A stretch of DNA of 64,000 bases. It comes from Pseudomonas sp. 5P_3.1_Bac2 (GTDB taxonomy: Bacteria > Pseudomonadota > Gammaproteobacteria > Pseudomonadales > Pseudomonadaceae). The notes beneath the pieces are model-generated. The model had not been told where the DNA came from. It was given only the letters and a program-made list of their open reading frames with translations, and made no database searches. The DNA is taken from positions 1,116,001-1,180,000 of the forward strand of contig NZ_JANLNY010000006.1 of assembly GCF_025465995.1 (NCBI RefSeq). Direction: 5' to 3'. Below, one piece after another: positions 17,550-26,332 of this stretch. The position numbers and the translations under genes were made by a program. Position 1 is the first letter of the stretch; each line of letters opens with the position of its first letter.

Positions 17550-18244
17550 TGCTGTGTCACCTGCTGCTGGGAAGCAGCCGCGACCGGCACAGGGCCTAGC
17601 ATGCGATCCGTTTGCACCTTCATGCCCAGGGCAGCTTGGAACATCTGGAAGTGCATCGTCGCGCGGTTGAGATTGGCTGCATGCTCGGCATCTTTCGCGT
17701 AGGCCCTGGAGAGGATGTAATCCACCAGCACCGGCGCAAACGAGTCGTCTAAGCGGATTTTCTCAGAGGCTGAATCGGTAGCTGTCGCTTGGACATGCGG
17801 ATCGGGTACCGACGAGTAAATGATCTCCAGCTTGCTGGAGGCCATTGCCGGCGGGTAGACGTAGAACTGACGCGGCGCTGCCTCGTCGAAGACGTACTGC
17901 TCGATTTCCTCCACCGGTTGCTCGGCGTGCCACCGCCGCCTGGTTGAATCGATGGCACCCCGGGTCGTGAGAATCACGCTCAGTCCACCGCCCGCGGGGG
18001 TGATGTTTCGCACCACCTCAAGCAGGCGCAGACCGCCCTCGGGAATGGATTGCCTGGTGCCCGGGACGCAAGTAATTTCGGCCGTGACAGAACTGGCATT
18101 GGGCTTGATGTTGCAAATTGCCGCATACCCTTCATTCAGCCAATCCAGCAGTTCGGTGTTTGCCCACCGGGTGCCGTTGGAAGTGACTTCCTGCAGGATC
18201 TTTTTGGCGCGGGTCAGGATGTTGCCTACAGTCGTCACGGCCAC
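17546..18244 (-). CDS. Head-tail adaptor protein
   Basis: 232 residues. The N-terminal segment (TVGNILTRAKKILQE, then RWANTELLDWLNEGYAAI) is the typical start of phage adaptor proteins that bind below the portal. The middle has a beta region (ITCVPGTRQSIPEGGLRLL), and a conserved-looking YVYPPA and DDSFAPVLVDYILSRAY segment follows. The last 40 residues are helical and Gln-rich. It follows the capsid block and is coupled to the next gene by a four-base overlap. Confidence 0.75.
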   Translation of the reverse strand: MAVTTVGNILTRAKKILQEVTSNGTRWANTELLDWLNEGYAAICNIKPNASSVTAEITCVPGTRQSIPEGGLRLLEVVRNITPAGGGLSVILTTRGAIDSTRRRWHAEQPVEEIEQYVFDEAAPRQFYVYPPAMASSKLEIIYSSVPDPHVQATATDSASEKIRLDDSFAPVLVDYILSRAYAKDAEHAANLNRATMHFQMFQAALGMKVQTDRMLGPVPVAAASQQQVTQQ

Positions 18245-18247
18245 GGA

Positions 18248-18766
18248 TTACACCTCATGCATGTAGGAAAGTTTCGCCAGCTCGGTGGTCCATACGAACT
18301 CGCAGCCGGTTCTGGTATTGCGCAGCAAGCGGTTTACCGCGATAGGCACTAAACGCTCCTGCTCATCTTCAGCGTCATCGAGATCTGGCGCCTGGGCTTC
18401 GCGCAGAACAGAGGTTTTCGCCGGGTCGGCCACCACCGACTTAATGTTGCTGCCCGGGATGGATGCTTCGGCTACCAGCGCTTGAGGGATGTTCAACTGG
18501 TCGTCTTCACCATCTTGAGTAACCGGCCCGATGTGCCGGCCAAGGTCTTGGCCAGCAATACCCGAATTACCTGGGACTGGGTCAGGATCAAGCTCTTTTA
18601 CGTCATCGGCCTCATCGGCTAGAGCCTTTTCAAGCCCTGTAATCAACTCAGCGCGCAGCGTGTCCTCGCCTTTGCGGTTGTCTGCCTTCAATCCCAGATC
18701 GGAGAGCATCTCGATCAAGCCTGGCTTGTCGGCTGTGCTCGCCTTTTCAATCAATTCGCGAATCAT
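18248..18766 (-). CDS. Capsid-linked phage protein with N-terminal helical (SAP/Rho-N-like) domain
   Basis: 172 residues from the ATG at 18766, which has GGAGAA six bases upstream; the longer frame starts inside the terminator region. Residues 1-45 (ELIEKASTADKPGLIEMLSD, then AELITGLEKAL) look like a small two-helix SAP or Rho-N-type domain. An acidic, disordered middle (DEADDVKELDPDPVPGN) precedes a short folded end with VPIAVNRLLRNT. It lies between capsid and adaptor genes. A head-joining or DNA-contacting role is plausible but unproved. Confidence 0.65.
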   Translation of the reverse strand: MIRELIEKASTADKPGLIEMLSDLGLKADNRKGEDTLRAELITGLEKALADEADDVKELDPDPVPGNSGIAGQDLGRHIGPVTQDGEDDQLNIPQALVAEASIPGSNIKSVVADPAKTSVLREAQAPDLDDAEDEQERLVPIAVNRLLRNTRTGCEFVWTTELAKLSYMHEV

Positions 18767-18783
18767 GGTTTTCTCCGAGAAAA

Positions 18784-18808
18784 GCAAAAAGCGGCCCAGC
18801 GGCCGCTT
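18784..18808 (-). terminator. Intrinsic terminator after the capsid gene
   Basis: An 8-bp stem (AAGCGGCC/GGCCGCTT) with loop CAGC is followed on the - strand by TTTTTGC. It sits between the capsid gene and the next late gene, and probably sets the high capsid to low adaptor ratio by partial termination. Confidence 0.7.
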
Positions 18809-18829
18809 ATGATGTGGAGATGAGGCTGA

Positions 18830-19768
18830 TCAGCGGCTGCAGTACAGGTTGCCGATCGCTTTGGGGTCGATGACACCTGAACCGAACACGTTCAAACCGC
18901 GAACGAGTTTGCCGAAGTCGTTAGGGTTCGGCAGGGTTTCCATCTGAGTCATCTGGCTTGCAAAGGTGAGCCCCTTCTTGTGACCGAACATCACGTTGCT
19001 CGCCTTTTTGGCGGCAGTGGCGTCATCCACGGCGGTGGTGTTGTTGCTGATGTACACGGTGAAACGGTCGAGCATGCCGACCTTGCCGTTGCGGAATACC
19101 GAAGTGGCATCACCCATGATGCTGGCGTCGCGCAAATCGGACTTTTTCAGCATGCCGTTCATCCAGGCTGGCAAAACGACCCAACGGCCCTGCTCAGGTA
19201 CGTTTTGCTCGTCGAGGACGGTACCGCAGTCCACTAGCACATCCAGGATGTTTTCCTTGGTGATCTGCACGGGTGCGCCGGCCTTACCCAGGTTGATACC
19301 ACCCGACTTAGCGCCGGCGTCGTCACCGCGGTTGGCCGCAGCAGCATCGGCGTAGTGGCGGTTAAGCAGTTGGGTGTCGATGGCAACCTTCATCTGCTCA
19401 CCGCCGTCAGTGCTGAACTCATCCATGAGTTTGATATCCGCTTGGTAAGCATCGACGTCGTTCACTTCAAACGCGAAGTACTTGCCCTGGTCGATCTGCA
19501 GTTGCACCTTGTCGCTGACCGGTTTTTCATAGGTCAAACCACCGCCGATCTTGTAGTCACGGATGACAATCGACGGCACGGTGCGAATATTGATGGTGTC
19601 GCCTTGGTTCTTGATTTCGCCCTCGTAGTCGGTGTTGGCGATCTCACCGAAAACCGTTGCGGCGTACAGCTTCTGTACCAGCTTGCCCGACCATAGCGCC
19701 GGGATGAAACCCGATGCGCTGGTGGAGCTGTAGTCTGGTTGCCCTGCGGCGCGTACTGGACCTGCCAT
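18830..19768 (-). CDS. Major capsid protein
   Basis: 312 residues. The opening (DYSSTSASGFIPALWSGKL, then ATVFGEIANTDYEG) and the DTINIRTVPSIVIRDYK stretch are those of phage coat proteins of the P22/N4-gp56-type HK97-fold group. Long beta and helical segments follow (FEVNDVDAYQADIKLMDEF) and a C-terminal region with FGHKKGLTFASQM. It is preceded by the scaffold gene and flanked by intrinsic terminators on both sides. There is no N-terminal prohead-protease domain. Confidence 0.85.
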   Translation of the reverse strand: MAGPVRAAGQPDYSSTSASGFIPALWSGKLVQKLYAATVFGEIANTDYEGEIKNQGDTINIRTVPSIVIRDYKIGGGLTYEKPVSDKVQLQIDQGKYFAFEVNDVDAYQADIKLMDEFSTDGGEQMKVAIDTQLLNRHYADAAAANRGDDAGAKSGGINLGKAGAPVQITKENILDVLVDCGTVLDEQNVPEQGRWVVLPAWMNGMLKKSDLRDASIMGDATSVFRNGKVGMLDRFTVYISNNTTAVDDATAAKKASNVMFGHKKGLTFASQMTQMETLPNPNDFGKLVRGLNVFGSGVIDPKAIGNLYCSR

Positions 19769-19815
19769 GGTGTAGCTCCTATTTCTTGACGCCTCGCGGC
19801 GTTACAGAGCGCGTG

Positions 19816-20751
19816 CTATCGCGTAATGCGACCGTTGGCTACCGCGTCTGATATGTCTTGTTCAATCGCAGCCACTTCGGCTTTCGTGTACCGCTTACCC
19901 AGCGCGACATCCTTATAGAACTCGTTGATTTCAACGTTGCTCCACCACTTGCCCTCCGCCGGCGGCGTAGGATCGGTGCGAGTGGAGCGTGGCTGAACGT
20001 TTTCCGGTGGAATGGTGCGATCTGGGTTCGGTGCCGCCGGAGTCGGCTGCGCGTCTTTGAAGGCCTGGAACAGCGCAGCGGCGCGCAATGCGTCGTTGGC
20101 TGTCTGAGCCTCAACCAAAAGCTGCTGCCGCTCTTTGCCACTGAACGTGTCCATGTGGCTGAGCCACTCATGGAACGCTGGCAATCCGTTGATCTCAACT
20201 GCGTCAGGAACGCGCTGAATCAGTTGCCGGAAGAATTCTTCCTGCGCCTGCACGGCTTTTACCTGCTCGCTTTGCTGGTTTTTTTGCTTCAGCCCCTCAA
20301 GTTCGGTTTTGATCGTTTCCAGCTCGGCGGGATTGGCGGCAGATGCATGCCCACCAGCCACTCGCTGGATCAGCGCTACGAGATCAGGCCCGTAGCTCTC
20401 GATCTCCTCAGGGGTCAGATCCGACACTGCGCGCTGCACGGCATTGTTTGCGGGCTTTTGCGCCTTTGTCAGCTCTGTGGTCAGCCGAGACACTTCCTGT
20501 TGCAACGCCGGCACTTCAGCGTTGTATTTCCCTTGCATGACTTTGAAGCGTTGCTCCCAGTAATCAGCACCGTTGTCGCGGGCGGCCGGGGCCGTTTGGG
20601 CGGGTGCTTGTTGCTCTGAGACCGCTGGCGCTTCGGGATTAGCTACCGGAGCCGCATCTGATGCGGGGTTCTCAGCCGGCTTATTCAGCGCTTCCTGAAT
20701 AGCCGTTGCTTCGTCGATTTGCGCCTGTACGTTGCGGGGTAGCGTGCTCAT
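19816..20751 (-). CDS. Scaffolding protein
   Basis: 311 residues from the ATG at 20751, with AGGAGA nine bases upstream; codons before it are untranslated. The N-terminus is Ala/Pro-rich and disordered. Residues about 75-160 form predicted coiled coil (LQQEVSRLTTELTKAQ, then IKTELEGLKQKNQQSEQ). The C-terminus has a basic helical end (LGKRYTKAEVAAIEQDIS), as used by scaffolds to bind coat protein. It stands directly upstream of the major capsid gene. Length and composition fit podovirus scaffolds. Confidence 0.75.
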   Translation of the reverse strand: MSTLPRNVQAQIDEATAIQEALNKPAENPASDAAPVANPEAPAVSEQQAPAQTAPAARDNGADYWEQRFKVMQGKYNAEVPALQQEVSRLTTELTKAQKPANNAVQRAVSDLTPEEIESYGPDLVALIQRVAGGHASAANPAELETIKTELEGLKQKNQQSEQVKAVQAQEEFFRQLIQRVPDAVEINGLPAFHEWLSHMDTFSGKERQQLLVEAQTANDALRAAALFQAFKDAQPTPAAPNPDRTIPPENVQPRSTRTDPTPPAEGKWWSNVEINEFYKDVALGKRYTKAEVAAIEQDISDAVANGRITR

Positions 20752-20843
20752 TGATCGTATTCTCCTTGGGTAGAGCCGGCAGGTCCGGGCTTCTGGGTGT
20801 GCGACTGGTTCCGGGCATTTGGCCGAATGACCGGAGAGTGGCC

Positions 20844-20871
20844 ACAAAAAAACGGCCTCAAGTTAGGCCGC
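20844..20871 (-). terminator. Intrinsic terminator between portal-end gene and scaffold
   Basis: Stem CGGCCT/AGGCCG with a six-base loop. The - strand carries seven T immediately after, and the + strand has five T, so it could act both ways. It separates the terminase-portal transcript from the scaffold-capsid genes. Confidence 0.65.
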
Positions 20872-20882
20872 TTTTTCTGTAG

Positions 20883-21134
20883 CTACTGGGTGGACCGCGA
20901 GGTGCTTGCCTTAACTCGATCAAGCATCTCGCGGGATTCTTCAAACGACTTGATCAGCTCCCTGGCTAGGCTCGCCCGGCCCTGGGCTCTGAATAAAGCC
21001 TCCAGGTTGTTCAACCCCTCCAAGCTCTGCTGCGCCTCCGTCAGATGGCTGCTCAGTAGATCCTTGAGGTGCTTCCAGTCCGGGCTGTTGGTCAGGTTGA
21101 CCAAGGCTTGCCACTGTTGGTTGCTGGGTTTCAT
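20883..21134 (-). CDS. Small helical protein overlapping the 3' end of the portal gene in another frame
   Basis: 83 residues from the ATG at 21134 (GGAG four bases upstream); starts at 21152 and 21179 are alternatives. It reads as a well-formed helical protein (WQALVNLTNSPDWKHLKDLL, then SLARELIKSFEESREML). About 190 bases overlap the portal gene, where the portal frame is a low-complexity Gln/Pro/Gly tail. Both frames are open throughout. A globular composition in this frame and a repetitive one in the portal frame suggest that the small gene is real. Function unknown. Confidence 0.6.
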   Translation of the reverse strand: MKPSNQQWQALVNLTNSPDWKHLKDLLSSHLTEAQQSLEGLNNLEALFRAQGRASLARELIKSFEESREMLDRVKASTSRSTQ

Positions 21135-23259
21135 TGGCTCCGCCACCTGCATGTTGAAGTTGGGCGACCACGGCACCATTGCTCATCCCGAGACGCTGGG
21201 CCTCGGCACGGGTTTTCTCGGCTTTCGCGATCAGTTCAGCTGTTTGGGCAGCGGTTTTCTCGGTTTCTGCTTCGACTTGCTGCTCAACTGCAGCGGCTTG
21301 CTGTTGCTGCTGTTGGGCCTGCTGCACCTGCTGTTGCTCCTCACGGGCCTTCATTTCGGCTTTCGTCGGGATCAGGCCCGACATATCTAGACTTTCGGCA
21401 ACTTTGCGCAGGATCGCGGCCCTACCTTCAAGGCCGAGAATCTGCATGTCGGTCGGGTTGTTGGTGAAACTCAGGAACTGCGTGCGCGCGTTCAGCGTTT
21501 GCTCACGCTGCAGCATCGCGTTTGCGCCGCGGGCCACAACTTTGCAATCGCCCTTGATGGCGTTGTCATCGGAATAGCGCATGTTGAACAACCACAGCGC
21601 TTCAATGACGCGACGAACCACTCCACGGTCGATATGACGGATCGCATCCTTGATCCCCTTGTTGGCCGACTCCATCAACATCGACAGGCCACTGGCCGTG
21701 TTGCCTGCGCCACCGACCTTTTCGGCACCGTAGATGTACCGTGGAATATTTGTCGCGTCGTCCGCGCGCTTTTCCCAAGAGTCGTAAACTGCCTGCAGTT
21801 CTCCAGCCATGCTGACCGGCTGGTAAAAGCGAATCACCGGTGATGCCGCCCCTCCCTGCATTCCCGGCGTCTGACCGCTTTTCACCCGCCAGCGCTTCAG
21901 CGGGTACATCTCGTTCGGGTTTTCACCTGGCTGCAAGCGGTCTTCGTCGACTTCCACCTGAGGGCCGCTGGCGAATGCCATATTGTTGGCCTGTGCACGG
22001 GCTGTTGAACCGCAGAAGTCCTGCACGTCACTCATCAACTCGGGAATCGACATACCCCAGAACGAGCCAGGCGTGATCTGGAACGACGCTTTGTGATATG
22101 GCCGACCACCCAACGGGTTGCGGTTAATCACACAGCGAATGACGTGGTTTCCGATCAGGATTGCATCGACTTGGTACTCATCAAGCACGTCCGGCACCTG
22201 GGCGGGGTTAACCCCCCACTGAAGTAGCATCAACCCCTGTGCACCGCCCCAATAGTGCAGACCTTCGATGGTTTCCCCATTGTTGATCATCCAGTCGCCG
22301 GCCTTGTCTTCAAGTCGGGCACGCTGCGAATCCGTTGCAAGCCATTCACGCAGACCGCCCTGGCCATGCTCAGTAAGCACGGCGCGAATCGCCTCGTCGC
22401 TGTACCCTGGCACCCCTGTCAGTGCATTGAGACGAGAACGGGTGTAGCGTTCGCGCTCGATGATAAACGCACCGTCGTCGGTATTCGTGGAATCTGGCGA
22501 CGGATAAATGTCGAAGGGCGAAACCCGATGAAACAAGGGCTGAATTTCCTCTGTTTCAATCATCTGCCAGTTTTGCCCCCAGGCAATCTGCGGCACACGT
22601 TGTAGCAATGGCCCTTTAACGAATGCAGCCGGATAGATGGTGAAGTCGTCGATAAATTCCTCGAGTGCGGTCTCCCATCCGCCTTCGGCCAACTGGTCAG
22701 CTATAAGCGTTTCATGTGCCTCGCTTGCCTCCCTGGCCTTCTCCTGGATCAACTCACGCAACTTCACTTCCAGTTCGTTCGGGTCAGGCATCGCCTGTGG
22801 CGGCGCATCTTGCCCCTGCTGGGCCTGCATCATCTGCTGGGCGAGCTTCTGCTGAAACGCAGCAAGAAACTCGGGCGGGATGTCCGCCACCGGCGTTGGA
22901 TCTAACCCCCACGGGTGGCCGTTGACAGGGATCAGGATGTCACGAATCCATGAAGCGCCTGCGCGGCACTTGGTTGTGGTCAGCTTGGGGAAGATCTCGC
23001 TGCCACCAGCCTCGCGGATCGCTTGGAGCTTCGTCTCCTCGTGTTTGCCTTTCTGGCGCCGCGCGCAGTCCAGCAGCCTGTCGTCGATTTCACGTTTGGC
23101 GTTTTTGGCAGAATCGAAACACCGACGGATGTGCGACGCTAGTGAGGATTGGACCTGCTGAGCGCGCCGACTTTGCTGCGCCTGCTCCTCAGCGGCCAGA
23201 TCATCAGCATGCAGATCGGCCGCGCTCCTGACTTGAAGCAAACCGAATTCAGCCGCCAT
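20941..23259 (-). CDS. Portal protein
   Basis: 772 residues, the length of portals in P22-like and related short-tailed phages. The N-terminal domain has FDSAKNAKREIDDRLLDCAR; a central clip-like region has PFDIYPSPDSTN and ITPGSFWGMSIPELMSDVQD. Motifs QANNMAFASGPQVEVDED and DATNIPRYIYGAEKVGGAG are typical of large portal proteins. After residue 650 comes a Gln-rich helix (QQQVQQAQQQQQQ), then a coil and a low-complexity tail. It follows the large terminase and one small gene, as expected. The tail overlaps a second gene. Confidence 0.85.
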   Translation of the reverse strand: MAAEFGLLQVRSAADLHADDLAAEEQAQQSRRAQQVQSSLASHIRRCFDSAKNAKREIDDRLLDCARRQKGKHEETKLQAIREAGGSEIFPKLTTTKCRAGASWIRDILIPVNGHPWGLDPTPVADIPPEFLAAFQQKLAQQMMQAQQGQDAPPQAMPDPNELEVKLRELIQEKAREASEAHETLIADQLAEGGWETALEEFIDDFTIYPAAFVKGPLLQRVPQIAWGQNWQMIETEEIQPLFHRVSPFDIYPSPDSTNTDDGAFIIERERYTRSRLNALTGVPGYSDEAIRAVLTEHGQGGLREWLATDSQRARLEDKAGDWMINNGETIEGLHYWGGAQGLMLLQWGVNPAQVPDVLDEYQVDAILIGNHVIRCVINRNPLGGRPYHKASFQITPGSFWGMSIPELMSDVQDFCGSTARAQANNMAFASGPQVEVDEDRLQPGENPNEMYPLKRWRVKSGQTPGMQGGAASPVIRFYQPVSMAGELQAVYDSWEKRADDATNIPRYIYGAEKVGGAGNTASGLSMLMESANKGIKDAIRHIDRGVVRRVIEALWLFNMRYSDDNAIKGDCKVVARGANAMLQREQTLNARTQFLSFTNNPTDMQILGLEGRAAILRKVAESLDMSGLIPTKAEMKAREEQQQVQQAQQQQQQAAAVEQQVEAETEKTAAQTAELIAKAEKTRAEAQRLGMSNGAVVAQLQHAGGGANETQQPTVASLGQPDQQPGLEAPQGSTEQPSDGGAAELGGVEQPGGFIQSPGPGEPSQGADQVV

Positions 23260-23605
23260 AGATCATTGCCTCGTGAACGTTGTTGATTTCAGCCTGCCGG
23301 CCGCAGCGGCGCAGCTTCGCGCCGTGCTCCAGCTTCCGCAGGTTAGCCATTAGATCCTGCATGTAGTTGACGGGGTCGTTCGCGAACTCCGCCAATTTTA
23401 CGTTGAGTGTCACGCCCATCTCGTGAGCCATCTCGAACTGCACCCGAACGGCTGGGTGTGCACCATCCGGCTCCTTGATCTCTACCGCGTCGACTTGGAC
23501 CAAGCCAATGTCTCGGCGCAGCTGAAAGCACTGGACGGCCAGCGGGGCAACCAAGCGGGCGATGACGCCGGCGACCTGTTTCCATTCAATAAACATCGTG
23601 GTCAT
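23249..23605 (-). CDS. Small phage protein between terminase and portal
   Basis: 118 residues from the ATG at 23605, overlapping the terminase stop by four bases; the longer frame runs through terminase sequence. It contains a hydrophobic helix (VAGVIARLVAPLAVQCFQL) and a beta-rich section (RVQFEMAHEMGVTLNVKLA). The 3' end overlaps the portal start. I do not recognise a family. Conserved position between terL and portal suggests a packaging accessory. Confidence 0.65.
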   Translation of the reverse strand: MTTMFIEWKQVAGVIARLVAPLAVQCFQLRRDIGLVQVDAVEIKEPDGAHPAVRVQFEMAHEMGVTLNVKLAEFANDPVNYMQDLMANLRKLEHGAKLRRCGRQAEINNVHEAMIYGG

Positions 23606-25284
23606 GTGTGCGCGCTCCAGTTGCGTCGGGCTCGGTCTGTGTTTGATGTAGTTGCCGGCGCGGGGATTGCCCCTGCCGTAGCCTCGAAGACTCCACAGCG
23701 GGCCAGCGTTTCGAATGCCTTTGCCCCATGGCTTGCCCAGTCGTGACGCGGCTGTTCCTTGTACACGCCCAGCCTCAGATCCCACTCTTTGCGGTAGTTG
23801 TCGATGCAGTCGATCAGCCTAGACACACCAGCGGTCCTTGGCTTGCCAGTATCGGCATCGCCAGTCGACGCGCGGGTGTCCTGCTCATCCTCGGCGAACC
23901 AGCACAGCGGCAGGAAGTTACGCACCGCCTGCACGCCCTCGCTATTTCGAGAGACACGCGGAACGATCTGGAACGTGATCCCGTACTGCTTTGCCACATC
24001 GATACGGGATTTCCCTGTTCCGATCTCGCGAACCACAATGTCGTGCGGGGCGTAGTGGGCGCCGTAGGAATACCCCAGCTTTTTGAGTAGGTCGCCGTAG
24101 TACTCCATGCCCTCACCGGAATGCTCGATGTAATCAATGATGTGCACCTGGCGGCCCACCACCTGGAACAGCACGATGGACATAGCGTCCCCCATGCCCA
24201 AGTCCCAGGCAGTAAACACTGGCAAGGTTGGGTTGCGAGTCACCGTCTTGGTGATCCGGCCCTGTTGCCGCAGGAATCGCATTTGCGTGAGGTAGTAAGC
24301 GCCTTTAATGCCTTGGTCGAACGCTTCGTCCGGCGTGGCCGGATACTCACGCTTCATATCGTCGTGCAGCGTCTCGGCTTTTTTGGCGTACCAGGCTTGC
24401 TGTGCACGATCCAAGCGAATGCCGTGTTTGGCTGCCAGCTCGGCGAAGTACTCCTGCAACCACTGCGGCACCACCACCTGATCGAATGCCTCCAGGCGAT
24501 ACGTGGGGTCTTTGAACCAGGGGAAGAAGTGAAACTGCCAATCCATCACCGTCGGCGTGCGGCCGGCGTCTTTGATGGCCCTGGCCAACTCGCAGTAGGT
24601 GAAGAAGTAGCCTTCACGTCCCTCGGCGGTGCTTTCAATGGTGACCCGGTTGCCTAGGCCGACGGCTTCAAATGCACCGGTGACGATCTCTTGGGCCTTG
24701 TCCGGGCTTAGCTTGCAGATTTTGCCGAACTCCGACACATGCAGGCGCTGCAGCGTGCCACCCCGGAACGAGGTCGACACCTGAATGCTGGAACCGTTGT
24801 CGAAGATGTAGCCTTGGTCTTTGTCGCTGCGCGGCACCGGCAGACGCATGCCGATCAGCTTGAAGATCGCCGACCACGCCGGGTCGCCTGACAGCTTTTC
24901 GAAGGCAAACCTGATTTTGTTGCGATAGATCTCTTTGGCGTCCGGCAACGTGTGGCAGATGCAGCCGGCGCTGTAGTTCTTGATGAACAGGCAATCGTCA
25001 AGCGCGTCGATCATCTCGAACGTGGTGAAACCAAGCTGGCGGGCCTTGAGGATAATGTCGCGGTTATGCTCGTCGAGGAACCGCTCGCGCTGCTGCTGAT
25101 TCGGTTTGAAGCGCTGAACCTTGCCGTTCTTGTCTTTGATCTTGTACAGGGCGTTCAGCCTGTACCACTTGTTGCTCAGGGCTTTCAGCAGTAAGGCGTT
25201 GCCCTTGAGCTGCTTGGCGCGGTGCCTGGCGATGAATTCGTCACCCTCGCGCACCAAGCGCTGGCGGTCCGTTTCATTCCCCAT
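23602..25284 (-). CDS. Terminase large subunit (packaging ATPase/nuclease)
   Basis: 560 residues. The ATPase domain has a Walker A-like ARQLGFTT at 81-88 and a HVSEFGKI segment at 182-189 in the Walker B region, followed by the STAEGREG coupling motif at about 218-225. The nuclease domain has acidic residues D361 and D366 in AWDLGMGDAMS, plus a later YAPHDI motif with histidine and aspartate. It drives ATP-dependent genome packaging. The start ATG at 25284 overlaps the end of the small subunit gene by 11 bases. Length and motif order are normal. Confidence 0.9.
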   Translation of the reverse strand: MGNETDRQRLVREGDEFIARHRAKQLKGNALLLKALSNKWYRLNALYKIKDKNGKVQRFKPNQQQRERFLDEHNRDIILKARQLGFTTFEMIDALDDCLFIKNYSAGCICHTLPDAKEIYRNKIRFAFEKLSGDPAWSAIFKLIGMRLPVPRSDKDQGYIFDNGSSIQVSTSFRGGTLQRLHVSEFGKICKLSPDKAQEIVTGAFEAVGLGNRVTIESTAEGREGYFFTYCELARAIKDAGRTPTVMDWQFHFFPWFKDPTYRLEAFDQVVVPQWLQEYFAELAAKHGIRLDRAQQAWYAKKAETLHDDMKREYPATPDEAFDQGIKGAYYLTQMRFLRQQGRITKTVTRNPTLPVFTAWDLGMGDAMSIVLFQVVGRQVHIIDYIEHSGEGMEYYGDLLKKLGYSYGAHYAPHDIVVREIGTGKSRIDVAKQYGITFQIVPRVSRNSEGVQAVRNFLPLCWFAEDEQDTRASTGDADTGKPRTAGVSRLIDCIDNYRKEWDLRLGVYKEQPRHDWASHGAKAFETLARCGVFEATAGAIPAPATTSNTDRARRNWSAHT

Positions 25285-25837
25285 CACCAGCTGCCTCAGC
25301 CAGCAGATCCTCAAGAGACTTGCCTGTGCTATGCCGTTCCTTATCGGTGTCCAGACCGTGGGCCTGACGCTCCAGCTTGATCAGCCGCTCTAGGGACTGC
25401 GTCGCGTGGCCGATGCTCTTGCCCACATAGTCCAGCGGAATGTCGATCTCGACCGGTTCACCCTTCTGGGTCATGACGGTGATCTTCCCGACGGCGACCT
25501 GATCGTGAATGCGTTCGACATACTGTTGAGTGATATCGCGGGTTCTGGCAATAACCACCTGGTGGCCACGTACCAGTTGCGCACCGGCCTCGGCGGCTTG
25601 CTCGACGATCTCGGCGTCATTGGTCGCCTCTGCGACAGCAGCAGCGGCGGCGCGCCCGGTCTTCTCCCTGACGCGCTGACGGATCATCTCGGACAGGTCT
25701 TTCTGCCACTCGTGCTTATCGGCACGGTTGCGGATCGAGCTTTCCGAAATACTGTGCCGGCGGCCCAACTCGCGGTTCGTAAAGCAGCCCGTCCGGTAAT
25801 CCCTTTCGACGGCTGCCCAATCACATTTAGCAGCCAT
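25274..25837 (-). CDS. Terminase small subunit
   Basis: 187 residues. The N-terminal DNA-binding helix-turn-helix (WAAVERDYRTGCFTNRELGR, then HSISESSIRNRADKHEW) is typical of phage small terminases that read the packaging site. A central helical oligomerisation region and a short C-terminal tail follow. It immediately precedes and overlaps the large subunit gene. The 39 bases upstream separate it from the spanin genes, so lysis and packaging genes are probably on one late transcript. Confidence 0.85.
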   Translation of the reverse strand: MAAKCDWAAVERDYRTGCFTNRELGRRHSISESSIRNRADKHEWQKDLSEMIRQRVREKTGRAAAAAVAEATNDAEIVEQAAEAGAQLVRGHQVVIARTRDITQQYVERIHDQVAVGKITVMTQKGEPVEIDIPLDYVGKSIGHATQSLERLIKLERQAHGLDTDKERHSTGKSLEDLLAEAAGDGE

Positions 25838-25876
25838 GAAAGCGCTTCCTTTGCGTGAGAATCGGTGTGTGCTGTG

Positions 25877-26332
25877 CTACTGCCTTGGTGCCTGGCAGAA
25901 GGTGTTGATGTAGTCCTGGGCAGCGCGCAGCGCTATCAATCCTTCGTCACCGTCGTTGGCAATGGCGACAATTCTTTCTCCAGCCGCTGGGTCAAGTTCG
26001 GCTCGCGCTTTTTCATGACCCACGCCGGAGGTGGCGGTGGCGGCTCCCACTGCGGGACAGGTGGCTTCGACTGACAACCGCCGAGCGCCATTACCAACAG
26101 CAGTGCGAAGACGCTGATTATCGGCTTGGGCATTCTCCAATTCCTTTGTGTGGTCTCTGTCGAGCTGCGCGAGCAGCCGCTGGGTTGTGCGGCGCGACTG
26201 CGCGGCCTTGCCCATCATCTCCACCAAATTGCTGGCCTTCTTTAGGGCCTGAGCTTGAGACTCGATGCGCTGATAGCCGCCATAGATGATGATCAGGCAT
26301 CCAATCAGCACTGCGACCAGGTAGCGGATCAC
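25877..26332 (-). CDS. Inner-membrane spanin (Rz-like)
   Basis: 151 residues. An N-terminal signal anchor (YLVAVLIGCLIIIYGGY) is followed by a long periplasmic coiled coil (LLAQLDRDHTKELENAQADN), as in Rz proteins. The C-terminus ends in a short tail with CQAP. The outer-membrane partner is encoded inside this gene in another frame, a hallmark of spanin pairs. It overlaps the endolysin stop by four bases. Together they fuse inner and outer membranes in the last step of lysis. Confidence 0.9.
   Translation of the reverse strand: MIRYLVAVLIGCLIIIYGGYQRIESQAQALKKASNLVEMMGKAAQSRRTTQRLLAQLDRDHTKELENAQADNQRLRTAVGNGARRLSVEATCPAVGAATATSGVGHEKARAELDPAAGERIVAIANDGDEGLIALRAAQDYINTFCQAPRQ
25936..26133 (-). 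CDS. Outer-membrane spanin lipoprotein (Rz1-like), nested in Rz
   Basis: 65 residues, wholly inside the Rz gene in another frame. The signal sequence ends in the lipobox LGGC, then a proline-rich mature protein (WEPPPPPPAW). This small Pro-rich lipoprotein nested in Rz is the standard Rz1 architecture. AAAGGA lies eight bases before the ATG. It partners with the inner-membrane spanin. Confidence 0.9.
   Translation of the reverse strand: MPKPIISVFALLLVMALGGCQSKPPVPQWEPPPPPPAWVMKKREPNLTQRLEKELSPLPTTVTKD

Noticed and set aside
25406..25858. 150-residue + strand frame over the terminase small subunit
   Set aside because: Antisense of a gene with a clear HTH and correct position before terL.
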